A stretch of DNA of 64,000 nucleotides, taken from the NCBI RefSeq assembly GCF_000426365.1, contig NZ_AUFF01000003.1:248001-312000 (forward strand). The letters run 5' to 3'. Below, piece after piece: positions 37,029 to 47,465 of this stretch (position 1 is the stretch's first letter; each line of letters begins with the position of its first letter). Under the pieces are notes generated by a model. The model was not told where the DNA came from and searched no databases. It saw nothing but the letters and a program-made list of their open reading frames with translations. The position numbers were made by a program, and so were the translations under genes. This DNA comes from Arenimonas composti TR7-09 = DSM 18010 (GTDB lineage Bacteria; Pseudomonadota; Gammaproteobacteria; Xanthomonadales; Xanthomonadaceae).

Positions 37029-39788
37029 TCAGGATTCGGGATGGGCCGCGCTGCACAGGCGGCGGTAGTCGCATGCGCCGCAGTTGCGGGCGTGCGGCTT
37101 GGCGGGTAGGTCATTGCTGCGCAGGGATCCGGCAGCATGCCGGACGTCGCGCTGCACGTCGGCGATGAAGTCTGCGTCCACCGAACGGCGCTTCTGGCGC
37201 TGCTCGTCCAGTTCGTAGATCTCCACGTAGTCCGCGTCGCGGCCGGTGAGTTCGTGGTAGCCGAGCGCATAGATGTGGAGCTGGGTTTCGGTGACGGCCT
37301 CGGCCTGGGCGCGATCGGTGGACTTGAGATCGACGATGGTGACCTCGCCGGTGTCGAGCCGCCGCACCAGGTCGATGCGCCCGGCCACCGAGATGCCGTC
37401 ACCCAGCGCAATCTCGATTGCTTTCTCGGAGAACTCGAGGTTGCGGAAGGCGGCGGCGTTGCGGACGAGGTAGGCGCCGATCACTTTGCGTGCCGCACCG
37501 GCCAGCTGCTCGCGCAGTGCCGGATAGGCGTACGGTGCGCGAAGGTGGCGGTCGACCAGCGCATCGGCCTCGGACGGGTCAATCGTATCGCCGCGCAGGG
37601 CGCGCGCGTGGACCTCGGCCAAGGCGTCGTGCAGCGACTTGCCGTAGCCGAGCGCTTCATCCAGCGGGGCGTTGAACCCGTAGAGGATGCGGAGCTTGAA
37701 CTGGTAGGGACATTCGAAGAAGTACTTGAGGTCGGAAAACGACAGCGTGACGTTGGCCACCGCGCTGCGTGGCTGTGGCGGCAGGCGCGGGCGGGCCGAG
37801 TAGTCCGGCGCGCGGCGCTTGACGTACTTCGAGGCCAGAACGTCATTGAAGAAGTCTGACGGGTTCTTGGTCAACTGGTTGCCGGGCGTCGGTGCCCAGG
37901 TCAGGTGCAGGAACTTCTGCGCCCGGGTCATCGCCACATAGAAAAGCCGCGATTCGTCATCGCGTCCGCCCTTGTAGCGTGCGGCGTTGCCGAAGGCGCG
38001 TTCCGGGATCAGGTGCCAGGGCGTGCGGCCGCCCGCGCCCTTGGACGGGAACCGGTTGCGGACCAACTGGGGGATGAAGACCACCGGCCACTGCAGGCCC
38101 TTGGCCTGGTGCACGGTCATGATGCGGACCGCGTCGGGCGAGGCGTAGGCGCTGTCCTGCCAACCTTCCGGATAGACCTTGTCAGCGTGGTGGCGCAGGA
38201 AACCGGCGAATGAGCTGTACTTCTCGACCGGGTCGGATCGGAAGTGGATGCTCTCGAAGTCGGAGATCGCCTGGCTGAACTTCCCGAGATTGTAGAACAC
38301 CACCTCACCACGACCGCCCGGAACGGTTTCCTCTCGCAGTTCGATGCGCTCGAGGAAACCCATGAACTGCCGCTGCAGGTTGTAGACCTTGAACTGGCCG
38401 ATATCGGCGCGCTGCATGTCGTCGCGGGCTCGGGCCGCGGCGATGAGCGCGGCGTCGAGCGCAGCAGGCCGGATGCCGAGGTCCGCCGCGCGCCACGCGT
38501 CACGGACCGATTCCACCGTGACCCCGTCCTCGCGGGCGAGGAAATAGAACAACTGACGGGCGGCTTCGACCTCCTCCTTCTCGAAGAGGTTGTCCATGCC
38601 GGTGATGATGTAGGGGATGCCGGCGTCACTTAGAGCCGCTTGGATCGCGGCACCGTCGCGGCGAACCGAACGCAGCAGGATCGCCATGTCGGACCAGGCG
38701 ATGCCGCGCTCGCGGCCGTCGTCCCGCACGGCCACCCCGTGCAGGGCCCTGCAGCTGCGGGCGATATGGGCCGCCTCGTCGGCCGGATGGTCGAACGACA
38801 GCGCGACGATGTCACCGGGCTCGTACGCCTGGGCATCGGCCGGTTTCATCGCCTTGGGCAGACGATCGACCACCGTGCCGATGAAATCGCGGGCGACGGC
38901 GATCACGCCGTCGCTGGAGCGGAAATTCTCCTCGAGGCGGATCGAGCGGACGCCCGGGTAGCGTTTGGCGAACTGCAGAATGTTTTGAACGTCACTGCCG
39001 CGCCACTGGTAGATGGTCTGGTCGTCGTCGCCGACCACGCAGATCGCGGCGCCGAGGTCATGGAAGACCCGGACCACGGCCTCCTGCACAGGGTTCACAT
39101 CCTGATACTCATCGACAATGACATGGCGCACGCGGGCGGCGAGTCGGGCCCGCAAGCCCTCGTTTCCGCGGAGCTGGTCGACGGCGGCCTTGAGGATGCC
39201 GGAGAAGTCGAGGTAGCCGCGTTGGTGCAGGAGGTCTTCGTACTTGGGCAGGGCGGCGGCGACCGAATTGCCCTCGAGTTCGCGCGGGCGGTCGGGCATG
39301 TCCTCGCGCAGGATGGCCTGCGCGGCGGTGTAGTTGCGGGTATCGATGAACCGCCTGAGCGGGGTGCCGTCAAGGGTGGTGCTCTCGGTCAGCCCGGATG
39401 CCTTCGAGTGACGGTCGACGAACAGGACCTGCTGGACCTCGTTCAGGACCTCGTACTTCATGTACTCCGGCACTTCAGTCTTGAGCAGGTCGAGGCAGAA
39501 GCCGTGAATGGTGCCGACGTACATCTCGGCCAGGCCGGTCACGGTGCCAAGCTGCTCGCCGCAGCGGGTGTGGATGCGTTCCTTGAGCTCGGCGGCGGCC
39601 TTCTCGGTGAAGGTAAAGGCGATGATGTTAGAAGGAGCACAGTCGCCCCCTCCGGCTTCGCGCGGCCGCAATAAATTGACGACGCGCTGCGCGACCACCT
39701 CGGTCTTGCCCGAGCCGGCGCAGGCAATCAGTTGGAGATTACCTTCGCGATGGCGGATCGCCTCCGCCTGTGTCTCTGTGAAATTCAT
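37029..39788 (-). CDS. UvrD/RecB-like helicase-nuclease with Fe-S cluster
   Basis: The protein has 919 residues from ATG 39788. The SF1A helicase part has Walker A CAGSGKT (about 24), Walker B VDEYQD (about 226), GDDDQTIYQWRG and the late motif LFYVAMTRA. The C-terminal 230 residues are a RecB/AddB-type nuclease: GRIDLVRR (about 800) then IVDLKS (about 818). A cysteine at ECPYQ (about 691) and three in CGACDYRRLC (about 898-907) should bind a 4Fe-4S cluster. It is the first gene of the Mod/Res operon, 20 bases before the methyltransferase. It probably degrades DNA ends created by the system, which is inference. Confidence 0.88.
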   Translation of the reverse strand: MNFTETQAEAIRHREGNLQLIACAGSGKTEVVAQRVVNLLRPREAGGGDCAPSNIIAFTFTEKAAAELKERIHTRCGEQLGTVTGLAEMYVGTIHGFCLDLLKTEVPEYMKYEVLNEVQQVLFVDRHSKASGLTESTTLDGTPLRRFIDTRNYTAAQAILREDMPDRPRELEGNSVAAALPKYEDLLHQRGYLDFSGILKAAVDQLRGNEGLRARLAARVRHVIVDEYQDVNPVQEAVVRVFHDLGAAICVVGDDDQTIYQWRGSDVQNILQFAKRYPGVRSIRLEENFRSSDGVIAVARDFIGTVVDRLPKAMKPADAQAYEPGDIVALSFDHPADEAAHIARSCRALHGVAVRDDGRERGIAWSDMAILLRSVRRDGAAIQAALSDAGIPYIITGMDNLFEKEEVEAARQLFYFLAREDGVTVESVRDAWRAADLGIRPAALDAALIAAARARDDMQRADIGQFKVYNLQRQFMGFLERIELREETVPGGRGEVVFYNLGKFSQAISDFESIHFRSDPVEKYSSFAGFLRHHADKVYPEGWQDSAYASPDAVRIMTVHQAKGLQWPVVFIPQLVRNRFPSKGAGGRTPWHLIPERAFGNAARYKGGRDDESRLFYVAMTRAQKFLHLTWAPTPGNQLTKNPSDFFNDVLASKYVKRRAPDYSARPRLPPQPRSAVANVTLSFSDLKYFFECPYQFKLRILYGFNAPLDEALGYGKSLHDALAEVHARALRGDTIDPSEADALVDRHLRAPYAYPALREQLAGAARKVIGAYLVRNAAAFRNLEFSEKAIEIALGDGISVAGRIDLVRRLDTGEVTIVDLKSTDRAQAEAVTETQLHIYALGYHELTGRDADYVEIYELDEQRQKRRSVDADFIADVQRDVRHAAGSLRSNDLPAKPHARNCGACDYRRLCSAAHPES

Positions 39789-39945
39789 GCTCCGTCCCCT
39801 GTCACGGTGCACTTATGCCCCCGCGCCCGCTGAACTCGAGCCGTTCAGCGGCGCCGTCAGGAAGAATGACCGTTCACAGTGGCTCGGGGCAAGGCAATAG
39901 GTTTGTGCCTAATCGGAGGTCATCGGTTCCTAGCCTGATTATTCG

Positions 39946-39951
39946 TATAAT
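39946..39951 (+). promoter_or_regulatory. -10 element of the ahcY promoter
   Basis: A perfect TATAAT lies about 25 bases before the riboswitch. A -35 element at the right distance is weak (TCGGTT near 39923). The remaining 39789-39945 stretch has no gene. It must also carry the divergent promoter of the helicase-nuclease operon. Confidence 0.6.
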
Positions 39952-39973
39952 TCGGCCCGGCCCCACGCGGGCC

Positions 39974-40065
39974 ACCCCCCCGAGGGGCGCTGCAAGCCCG
40001 GCCCGCGCAACGCGGACCCGCCGGGATCAGGCTCGGGGCCGGGTTCCTGAACAACCGCGCCCGTT
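39974..40065 (+). ncRNA. S-adenosylhomocysteine riboswitch
   Basis: The leader of ahcY contains CCGAGGGGCGCTGCAAG, then CAGGCTCGGG, then AACCGCGCCCG, which match the core of the SAH riboswitch. The arms CCGAG (39980-39984) and CTCGG (40032-40036) form P1. GGGCGC (39985-39990) and GCGCCC (40057-40062) can form the pseudoknot. Between them is a GC-rich hairpin. The known class activates ahcY when SAH accumulates. The start codon is about 55 bases downstream. Confidence 0.88.
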
Positions 40066-40119
40066 GACCGCGACCCCCGAGGCCCCTGCCCGGCCGGCGT
40101 CGCCCTGACGGAGCTCCAC

Positions 40120-41537
<1,418 letters not shown>

Positions 41538-41544
<7 letters not shown>

Positions 41545-43133
41545 CCCACCCCGCGCCCCCCTGTAGGAGCGGCTTCAGCCGCGATGCTTTTAGCCTTTCC
41601 CGAGACTTTCGGGAAAGGCATCGCGCCTGAAGGCGCTCCTACGGGGGGCGGGCGCGGGAGCATTGCCGCGATCGCGTTCCACAGCGCGCCGCCGCGGGTC
41701 TCGGCGGCAATCGCCGCGACCGGGCTCCAGTGCTGGACGAAACCCCCGCCCTTCTTCGCCTTCAGCGGCCACAGGTCGATCGCGTCGCTCGCCAGCGTGA
41801 CGGCGACACCGGCCTGCCAGTCGCCGGGCGGCGCGGTCAACGCACCGGCCTGAAAATCGCGGCGTTCGCGCGCCTGCCCGGGCAGCGCCGCCGCCTGCGC
41901 CCGGGTGATCGCCGAGGCCAGCGCAGTCACGATGTCGTCGACAGCCGCCGAGCCGGCGATCGCGACACCCTCGAGCGGCACGTACTTGCGCCCGTCGATC
42001 GCCTCGACTTCGAAGCCGATGCCGGATGCGCCGCGCCAGGCGACGATCCGCGGCGGCAGTTGCCGGCCCGGCCAGGTCGTGCCGCGCGCGTAGCCTCGGT
42101 GGTTCAGCAGGTCGAGGTCGCGCTGGCGCTGCGCCGACGCCAACAGCCCCGGCAGCATCGCGCGCGGCGCGACCAGTCCCAGCGGGCCGGACAGCGCGAC
42201 CAGGTCCGCCACCGGCGAGAATGCCGCGCTGCCGATGCTCAGTGGCCAGGTGATCACACCGTCCGGCAGCCCGATCTGCACGCCGCCTTCGTCCACCGCC
42301 GCCGACCACGCGCCGCCGTCGTGGGCGAAGCCGGCCCGCGCCCGTGTCGCCGCGCCGCAGGCGAAGCGTTGCTTCGGCGCAAGGGTTCGCGCGTCGACGA
42401 CCTCGAGCACGTAAGCGTCGCGCCCGGCACCGGCGGGGCGATGGTGCAGCAGCAGTTCGCCGCGCGCCGGCAGGTACGCGGTGTCGAGGTGGTCCCAGGC
42501 GCCGGGCAGGCGCTGCGGCGCGTTCACCGCGAACGGCGGATCCCAGCGCCACAGCCCGCTCCGATAGCGGCCGTCTCCGTCCATCACCGCCCGCTGCGCG
42601 ATCAGCGCGTAACCGGCGTCGGCGAGCCAGTGCACCGCCCCGTCGCATCCCTCGGGGTCGAGCACGTGCCCGGCGATCGTGCGACCGCTGGTCGCGTCGA
42701 TCGCCAGCACCCGGCCGAACGCGGCCAGCTGCAGCAGCTGCGCCGCGTCCGGGCCGAGACAGGGCAGGCCGTCGAGGCGCAGCGGCTCTTTCGCCCGGAA
42801 CTTCGCGACCAGTTCGCCCGATGGCATCGCCAGTCGCGCGAACTGCGCGCCGCCGCGGACCAGCAACTCGCGGCCGTCGGCGCTGAAGGCGAACTCGTCC
42901 GGGTTGGACGGCACCGCCAGCTTCAGCCGCTTCGTGCCGGTGGCGACGTCCCACAGGAAGGTGCCGTTCGCGGTCGGCACGACGAGGTGGGCGCCGTCGG
43001 GCGAGAACCGCATCGGCGACACGCTGCCGACCGCGAATGCCGGCAGCGCGAGCTCGAGCTTCGGCGGGACCGGCAGGTCGGTGCCGTAGCGCAGCGCGAG
43101 CGGCAGGATCGGGTCGGGGCGGGCTGGCATCAT
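41538..43133 (-). CDS. Hypothetical WD40/beta-propeller-like protein
   Basis: This 531-residue protein from ATG 43133 (or 43130) has repeated [20 protein letters not shown] and FSADGRELL blades near residues 40-110, as in WD40-like propellers. Later blades are less clear. It has no signal peptide. The final 30 codons ([23 protein letters not shown]) are translated from two REP palindromes, and the stop overlaps ahcY by seven bases, so the natural end was probably earlier. Function unknown. The gene is convergent with ahcY. Confidence 0.7.
41563..41642. repeat. Inverted pair of REP palindromes between ahcY and the propeller gene
   Basis: A forward copy (41563-41586, CGGCTTCAGCCG stem) and a reverse copy (41619-41642, CGCCTGAAGGCG stem) enclose a GCCTTTCCCGA/TCGGGAAAGGC hairpin. 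The whole can act as a bidirectional terminator. Confidence 0.8.
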
Positions 43134-43204
43134 CGGGCTCGAAGGGCGAGTGCCGACTATGCCCAGCGGCGGCCAGGTCGTCACGATCGCCACCGGGCCC
43201 GCTT

Positions 43205-43232
43205 CGGGAAACTGTCTCTGACACCGTTTTGA
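43205..43232. repeat. Single arm of the GGTGTCAGAGACAGTT repeat
   Basis: The segment GGAAACTGTCTCTGACACCG followed by TTTT matches one arm of the elements at 9935 and 48359. No partner arm is present, so this is a half copy. Confidence 0.75.
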
Positions 43233-43276
43233 CCGGCGGTGGGGGATGGTGGCGGCAGCCCGTCCCGGAGCCCGCC

Positions 43277-43552
43277 ATGTACATCGCCCGCCAGCACGAC
43301 CGCTTCGGCGACAAGTCGCTCAACGTCGTCGCCCTCGAGGCGCCGCAGGGCTGGTTCTACGTCGCCGAGGTGGTCGATCCCCTCGATGGCAGCGAGCTGC
43401 GCCTGCGCGCGACACACCACGCCGCCTTCCCGAGCGCCGTTGCCGCCCTCGCCCAGGGCATGGCCTGCGCGGTGTGCCTGGCAGAGGACCCGCTGGCGCC
43501 GGTCGACGAGGACGTCGAGGTCGCGGCGGTGGTCAGGACGCTGGCGGACTAG
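43277..43552 (+). CDS. Small hypothetical protein
   Basis: The 91-residue soluble protein starts at ATG 43277 (MYIARQHDRFGDKSL). It has an alternating beta pattern (VVALEAPQGWFYVAEVVDP) and an acidic C-terminal end (DPLAPVDEDVEV). I do not recognise it. Its codon use matches the genome. A half copy of the GGTGTCAGAGACAGTT repeat lies 45 bases upstream, where the promoter should be. Confidence 0.6.
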   Translation: MYIARQHDRFGDKSLNVVALEAPQGWFYVAEVVDPLDGSELRLRATHHAAFPSAVAALAQGMACAVCLAEDPLAPVDEDVEVAAVVRTLAD

Positions 43553-43623
43553 GCCCCGCCGATTCCCGCCGCCGATTCCCGCCGGCGATTCGCGCCGGCC
43601 GATTCCCGCCCGCCTCCCGCCCC
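43553..43623. repeat. Short tandem GATTCCCGCC-like repeats
   Basis: Three copies of CCGATTCCCGCC and one variant (GCGATTCGCGCC) lie in a row just after the small gene. They are GC-rich and non-coding. Confidence 0.6.
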
Positions 43624-43754
43624 CTCGTCTCCTACCTTTCGTCGACCACCCCCGAAACCGGGTTGACCCCTCCCCGGGGCATGAAGAAGATGTGACCGCC
43701 TGCACGGAAGCATGACTTTCGGCAGGGTCTCCATCCCCTTCGGCCCCGGCGCGA

Positions 43755-44423
43755 ATGATCCATACGCTTCCCGACCTGATCACGCCCGACGAGCTCGCGC
43801 AGCTCCGCCAGCTGGTCGCGACCGCCGGTTTCGCCGACGGGCGGCAGACCGCCGGCGAGCGCCTGGCCGAGGCCAAGCGCAACCAGCAGATCCCGTGGAA
43901 CCACCCGCTGATGCCGCGGATCTCGGCGATCGTGATGGCCGCGCTCGGCCGCTCCGACACCTTCATGGCCGCGGCACAGCCGCGCCGGCTGGCGGCGATG
44001 CTGGTCAGCCGCTACCAGCCGGGCATGGCGTACGGGCTGCACGTCGACGCGCCGCTGATGAACGAGCCGAACCACGTCCGCAGCGACGTCTCGTTCACCC
44101 TGTTCCTCAGTTCGCCGAACGACTATGACGGCGGCGAGCTGGCCTTCGACACCGGCGCCGGCGAGGCGGCCTTCAAGCTGTCGGCGCGGTCGGCCATCTG
44201 CTACCCGACCGGGCAGCTGCACCGCGTGCGGCCGGTGCTGCGCGGCGAGCGCCTGGCGGTGGTCGGCTGGGTGCAGAGCCTGGTGCGCGAAGTCGCCGTG
44301 CGCGAGTTCCTGCACGACCTTTCCGAAGCCCGCGAACTGATCGCCGAAAACGCGCCGCCGCGGGCGCTCGACCTGGTCAACAAGACCTACTTCAACCTGC
44401 TGCGCCGCTACGCCGAACCCTGA
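43755..44423 (+). CDS. PKHD-type Fe(II)/2-oxoglutarate hydroxylase (YbiX/PiuC)
   Basis: The 222-residue enzyme has the HxD iron ligands in YGLHVDAPLM (about residues 96-99), a distal histidine in LHRVRPVLRG (about 155) and the 2-oxoglutarate-binding arginine after it. These match the YbiX/PiuC family, often found beside siderophore receptor genes. No receptor gene is adjacent here. ATG 43755 gives the conserved start (MIHTLPDLITPDELAQLR). The hydroxylated substrate is unknown. Confidence 0.88.
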   Translation: MIHTLPDLITPDELAQLRQLVATAGFADGRQTAGERLAEAKRNQQIPWNHPLMPRISAIVMAALGRSDTFMAAAQPRRLAAMLVSRYQPGMAYGLHVDAPLMNEPNHVRSDVSFTLFLSSPNDYDGGELAFDTGAGEAAFKLSARSAICYPTGQLHRVRPVLRGERLAVVGWVQSLVREVAVREFLHDLSEARELIAENAPPRALDLVNKTYFNLLRRYAEP

Positions 44424-44447
44424 GCCGCCGGGGCCTAACAACCGGGG

Positions 44448-44548
44448 TTAACAACTGGGGTCAGATTCCTGCGTTAAGTCGCAGGCAGCGGCTCGGTCAC
44501 TCCGGCCGCACGGGCGACTTAACGCAGGAATCTGACCCCAGTTGTTAA
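44448..44548. repeat. 101-base inverted repeat, GGGGTCAGATTCCTGCGTTAA family (copy 1)
   Basis: Two perfectly complementary 33-base arms (44448-44480 and 44516-44548) are separated by 35 bases. A partial TAACAACCGGGG piece precedes it (44435-44447). The same family recurs at 45116-45216 and 46419-46495. Confidence 0.92.
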
Positions 44549-44552
44549 GCGC

Positions 44553-45107
44553 TCAGCGCCAGTTGGCGTGAGTGGACCAGAACGCGACGCTGCGCGCATA
44601 CGCCGCGCGGTCGATCGGCACCCCGCTGCCGCCCTCGCCGACACCCAGCGCATTGCGGAGCATCGTGATCGGCACCATCGGAATCTCTTCCGGTTCCAAC
44701 GTGTACAGGCAGCCGACGATGCCCCACTCGGCGGCGATCGGCGTGCCTTCCTTCGCCATCTGCTCGCGGCTGTAGAGGATCGGGATCAGCCAGTTGGCGA
44801 CCGGCGGCTGTAGGCCCTCGAACCAGCGCACGAGCACCGGCAGTTCGGCCGGCGTGCGCGCCTCGTAGGCCGAGCGCAGCAGGTGGCGGTTCTCGGCGGT
44901 GATCGGGATCACCGAGCACTTCGTCGACGTCCAGTTGCGGTGCACGTGCAGGCGGCAGAACGGCGCGTAGCCGGGCAGCACCGCGTGCGGCGGCTCGGCA
45001 TTGAGGCGGGCGGTGAATTCCCCGGCGGTGCAGTCCTGGATCGCGGTGGCGCGGCCGTCGCCCGGGAACAGGCGACGGCGCGCGAAGTCGGTCATCTCGA
45101 TGAGCAT
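44553..45107 (-). CDS. DUF3228 family protein
   Basis: The 184-residue protein matches the family throughout: GYAPFCRLHVHRNWTSTKC, ENRHLLRSAYEARTPAELP, WLIPILYSREQMAKEG and the end SVAFWSTHANWR. No function has been assigned to DUF3228. Start choices are ATG 45107 or 45095. A TTG further upstream lies inside the repeat and is unlikely. The gene is boxed in by inverted repeats on both sides, the first only four bases from its stop. Confidence 0.88.
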   Translation of the reverse strand: MLIEMTDFARRRLFPGDGRATAIQDCTAGEFTARLNAEPPHAVLPGYAPFCRLHVHRNWTSTKCSVIPITAENRHLLRSAYEARTPAELPVLVRWFEGLQPPVANWLIPILYSREQMAKEGTPIAAEWGIVGCLYTLEPEEIPMVPITMLRNALGVGEGGSGVPIDRAAYARSVAFWSTHANWR

Positions 45108-45115
45108 CGTTGGAA

Positions 45116-45216
45116 TTAACAACTGGGGTCGGATTCCTACGTTAAGCCGGCCGCACTGATCCGGCCAGCCGACTTCCGGCGTCGGCTTAACGTAGGAATC
45201 CGACCCCAGTTGTTAA
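45116..45216. repeat. 101-base inverted repeat, GGGGTCRGATTCCT family (copy 2)
   Basis: Perfect 33-base arms (45116-45148 and 45184-45216) are separated by 35 bases, the same size as copy 1. The right arm supplies the TAA stop of the diguanylate cyclase gene (45213-45215 on the minus strand). Confidence 0.92.
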
Positions 45217-46400
45217 GCGGCTTCGATGCGGTTGCGGCCGCCGTTCTTGGCGCGGTACAGGGCTTCGTCGGCGGCCGCGTAGAGGGCATCGCCGTCGCGG
45301 TGGCGGCCGGGCGCGAAGCGGGCCAGGCCGACGCTCACCGTGACCTCGAAGCGGGTGCCGTCCGGCAGTTCGATCGGCGCGTGTTGCAGGCGCTCGCGGA
45401 AGGCTTCGGCGCGGGCGGCGATGCCGGCGGCGGCGACCCCGCTGACCAGTACGCCGAACTCCTCGCCACCCAGGCGCGCGACCAGCACGCGCTCGCCGTC
45501 GGCATCGGCACCCAGCGGGGCCGCAGCTCCGGCGTCGCCGGCCTCGCCGAAGGATTCCCGCAGCAGCGCCGCGACCTCGCGCAGGCAGCGGTCGCCGGCG
45601 GCGTGGCCGAAGCGGTCGTTGATCGACTTGAAGTGGTCGAGGTCGGCGATCAGGAACGCCAGCGCGAGCTCGCTGCCGTCGGCCCGCGCGGCAGCGATGC
45701 GGTCCTCCAGCCCCTGCTGGAAATGCCGCCGGTTCGCCAACCCCGTCAGCGCATCGGTGCGGCTGGCGGCGGCGAAACGGTCGCGTTGCTCGCGCAGTTC
45801 GACGTCGAGCGCCAGCCGGCCCTCGTATTCGCGATTGCCGCGCCCGATCACCGCGACCATGTAGGCGAGATTGAGCACCAGCACGATCGCGATGCCGGGG
45901 TCCGCGAGGCGCGCCAGCACGATCGCCAGCATCGGCAGGAAGATCATCGCGGTGCCGACCAGCGCCAGCCGGCGCGCGATCGCGAAGATCTGCGCGAAGG
46001 CCATCGCCAGCGCGCAGGTCGCCAGCAGGGTCAGCGTGTAGGCGGGTGCGAAGCCGCGGTCCCACAGCGCCCAGGCCGACACCGCGCCCCACAGCGCCGC
46101 GGTGACCAGCAGCACCGCCCACTGGATGCGCATGCTGGTGACGGCGCGCGCCGGATCGGCCAGGTACCAGCGCCGCACCAGCAGGCGCGCGACCCCGAGC
46201 ACGACGAGCAATCCGCAGATCGTCCCGCTCAGGCGCGGATGGCGGTCCCAGGCGCCGCCGTAGCCGGCGACCAGCAACCAGGACAGCAGGTAGAAGACGC
46301 CGCCGATCAGCGCGCGTTCGTGCAGGTCCTCGGCGCGCTGCCGCGCCGTGGACCCGGATGGAACGCCGTCGGCAGTCCCCGAGCTCATTGCCGTCAGCAT
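45213..46400 (-). CDS. Membrane diguanylate cyclase (GGDEF)
   Basis: The 395-residue protein has about six transmembrane helices (residues 30-190) and a C-terminal GGDEF domain. It has TDALTGLANRRHF, the DLDHFKSINDRFGH substrate site and the active site GGEEF, so it should make cyclic di-GMP from GTP. The inhibitory RxxD site is absent, since the residues before LVARLGGEEF are ERV. An insertion of about 20 residues precedes the active site. The start is ATG 46400 or ATG 46388. The stop codon is supplied by repeat copy 2. Confidence 0.9.
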   Translation of the reverse strand: MLTAMSSGTADGVPSGSTARQRAEDLHERALIGGVFYLLSWLLVAGYGGAWDRHPRLSGTICGLLVVLGVARLLVRRWYLADPARAVTSMRIQWAVLLVTAALWGAVSAWALWDRGFAPAYTLTLLATCALAMAFAQIFAIARRLALVGTAMIFLPMLAIVLARLADPGIAIVLVLNLAYMVAVIGRGNREYEGRLALDVELREQRDRFAAASRTDALTGLANRRHFQQGLEDRIAAARADGSELALAFLIADLDHFKSINDRFGHAAGDRCLREVAALLRESFGEAGDAGAAAPLGADADGERVLVARLGGEEFGVLVSGVAAAGIAARAEAFRERLQHAPIELPDGTRFEVTVSVGLARFAPGRHRDGDALYAAADEALYRAKNGGRNRIEAA

Positions 46401-46418
46401 GGCTGAGCAGCAAGCCCC

Positions 46419-46495
46419 TTAACAACCGGGGTCGGATTCCTGCGTTAAGGCCTGCGGCATCGGCCTTAACGCAGGAATCCGACCCCGGTTGTTAA
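46419..46495. repeat. 77-base inverted repeat, GGGGTCGGATTCCT family (copy 3)
   Basis: Perfect 33-base arms (46419-46451 and 46463-46495) are separated by only 11 bases. It lies in the divergent region between the diguanylate cyclase and metF. Confidence 0.92.
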
Positions 46496-46499
46496 GTCC

Positions 46500-46528
46500 A
46501 TCGCTTCATCCAGAAGAAGCGATATATT
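46500..46528 (+). promoter_or_regulatory. Hairpin and possible -10 element before metF
   Basis: ATCGCTT (46500-46506) and AAGCGAT (46517-46523) form a small inverted repeat followed by TATATT (46523-46528), a possible -10 box. The gap to metF is short. The regulator is unknown. Confidence 0.35.
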
Positions 46529-46556
46529 CCCGGGAACCCCGCGCCCCGGACCCGCC

Positions 46557-47381
46557 ATGCCGCACCTGAGCTTCGAGTTCTTCCCGCCCAAGACCGACGA
46601 CCAGATCGCCCAGCTCGACCGCACCGCCCGCCGCCTGAAGGCGCATTCGCCCGACTTCGTGTCGGTGACCTTCGGCGCCGGCGGCTCCACGCTTTCCTAC
46701 ACCGCCGACACCGTCCGCCGCCTGCGCACCGACGTCGGCCTCGACGCCGTGCCGCACCTGAGCTGCGTCGGCGGCACCCGCGACGAGATCCGCGCCCTCC
46801 TCGCCGACTACCGCGCACTCGGCTGCAACCGCCTCGTCGCCCTCCGCGGCGACCTGCCCTCGGGCATGGCCCGCCCCGGCGACCTGCACTACGCCAGCGA
46901 CCTGGTGCGCTTCATCCGCGCCGAACACGGCGACCACTTCCGCATCGCCGTCGCCGGCTATCCGGAAGTGCATCCGCAGGCCGACGACGCGCTCGCCGAC
47001 CTGCGCCATTTCCGCGCCAAGGTCGAGGCCGGCGCCGACCGCGCGATCACCCAGTACTTCTTCAACGCCGACGCCTATTTCCGCTTCGTCGACGACTGCC
47101 GCGCCGCCGGCATCACGATCCCGATCGTCCCCGGGGTCATGCCGATCTCGAACTTCACCCAGCTGCGCCGCTTCTCGGATGCCTGCGGCGCCGAGATCCC
47201 GCGCTGGATCGACAAGCGCATGGCCGCGTATGGCGACGACGTCGACGCTATCCGCGAGTTCGGCGCCGACCTGGTCGCGGCGATGTGCCGGCGCTTGATC
47301 GAAGGCGGCGTCGAGGAACTGCACTTCTTCACGCTCAATCTGGCGAAGCCGACCGAAGCGGTGCTGGCGCGACTGCGCTGA
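46557..47381 (+). CDS. metF: 5,10-methylenetetrahydrofolate reductase
   Basis: MetF reduces methylene-THF to methyl-THF for methionine synthesis, using FAD and NADH. The 274-residue protein has the N-terminal SFEFFPPKT, VTFGAGGST, ALRGDLP and the late ITQYFFNADAYFRF and PGVMPI motifs of bacterial MetF. ATG 46557 is the natural start. A repeat and a small hairpin lie just upstream and could affect its expression. It is not next to ahcY as in many relatives. Confidence 0.97.
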   Translation: MPHLSFEFFPPKTDDQIAQLDRTARRLKAHSPDFVSVTFGAGGSTLSYTADTVRRLRTDVGLDAVPHLSCVGGTRDEIRALLADYRALGCNRLVALRGDLPSGMARPGDLHYASDLVRFIRAEHGDHFRIAVAGYPEVHPQADDALADLRHFRAKVEAGADRAITQYFFNADAYFRFVDDCRAAGITIPIVPGVMPISNFTQLRRFSDACGAEIPRWIDKRMAAYGDDVDAIREFGADLVAAMCRRLIEGGVEELHFFTLNLAKPTEAVLARLR

Positions 47382-47465
47382 ACCGATACCGACCCCTCAC
47401 GCGGCGTTCGCGAAAAACCCGGCGGACTTGACGCTCCCTCACGCCGTGGCGCATAGGCTGCGCGG

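Noticed and set aside
30162-39788. A BREX or DISARM system
   Set aside because: There is no PglZ, BrxC or Lon-like gene and no DUF1998 or PLD gene. The set fits a type III-like Mod/Res core with extra genes.
44437-46496. A CRISPR array
   Set aside because: The repeats are inverted pairs separated by genes, not short direct repeats with regular spacers, and no cas gene is present.
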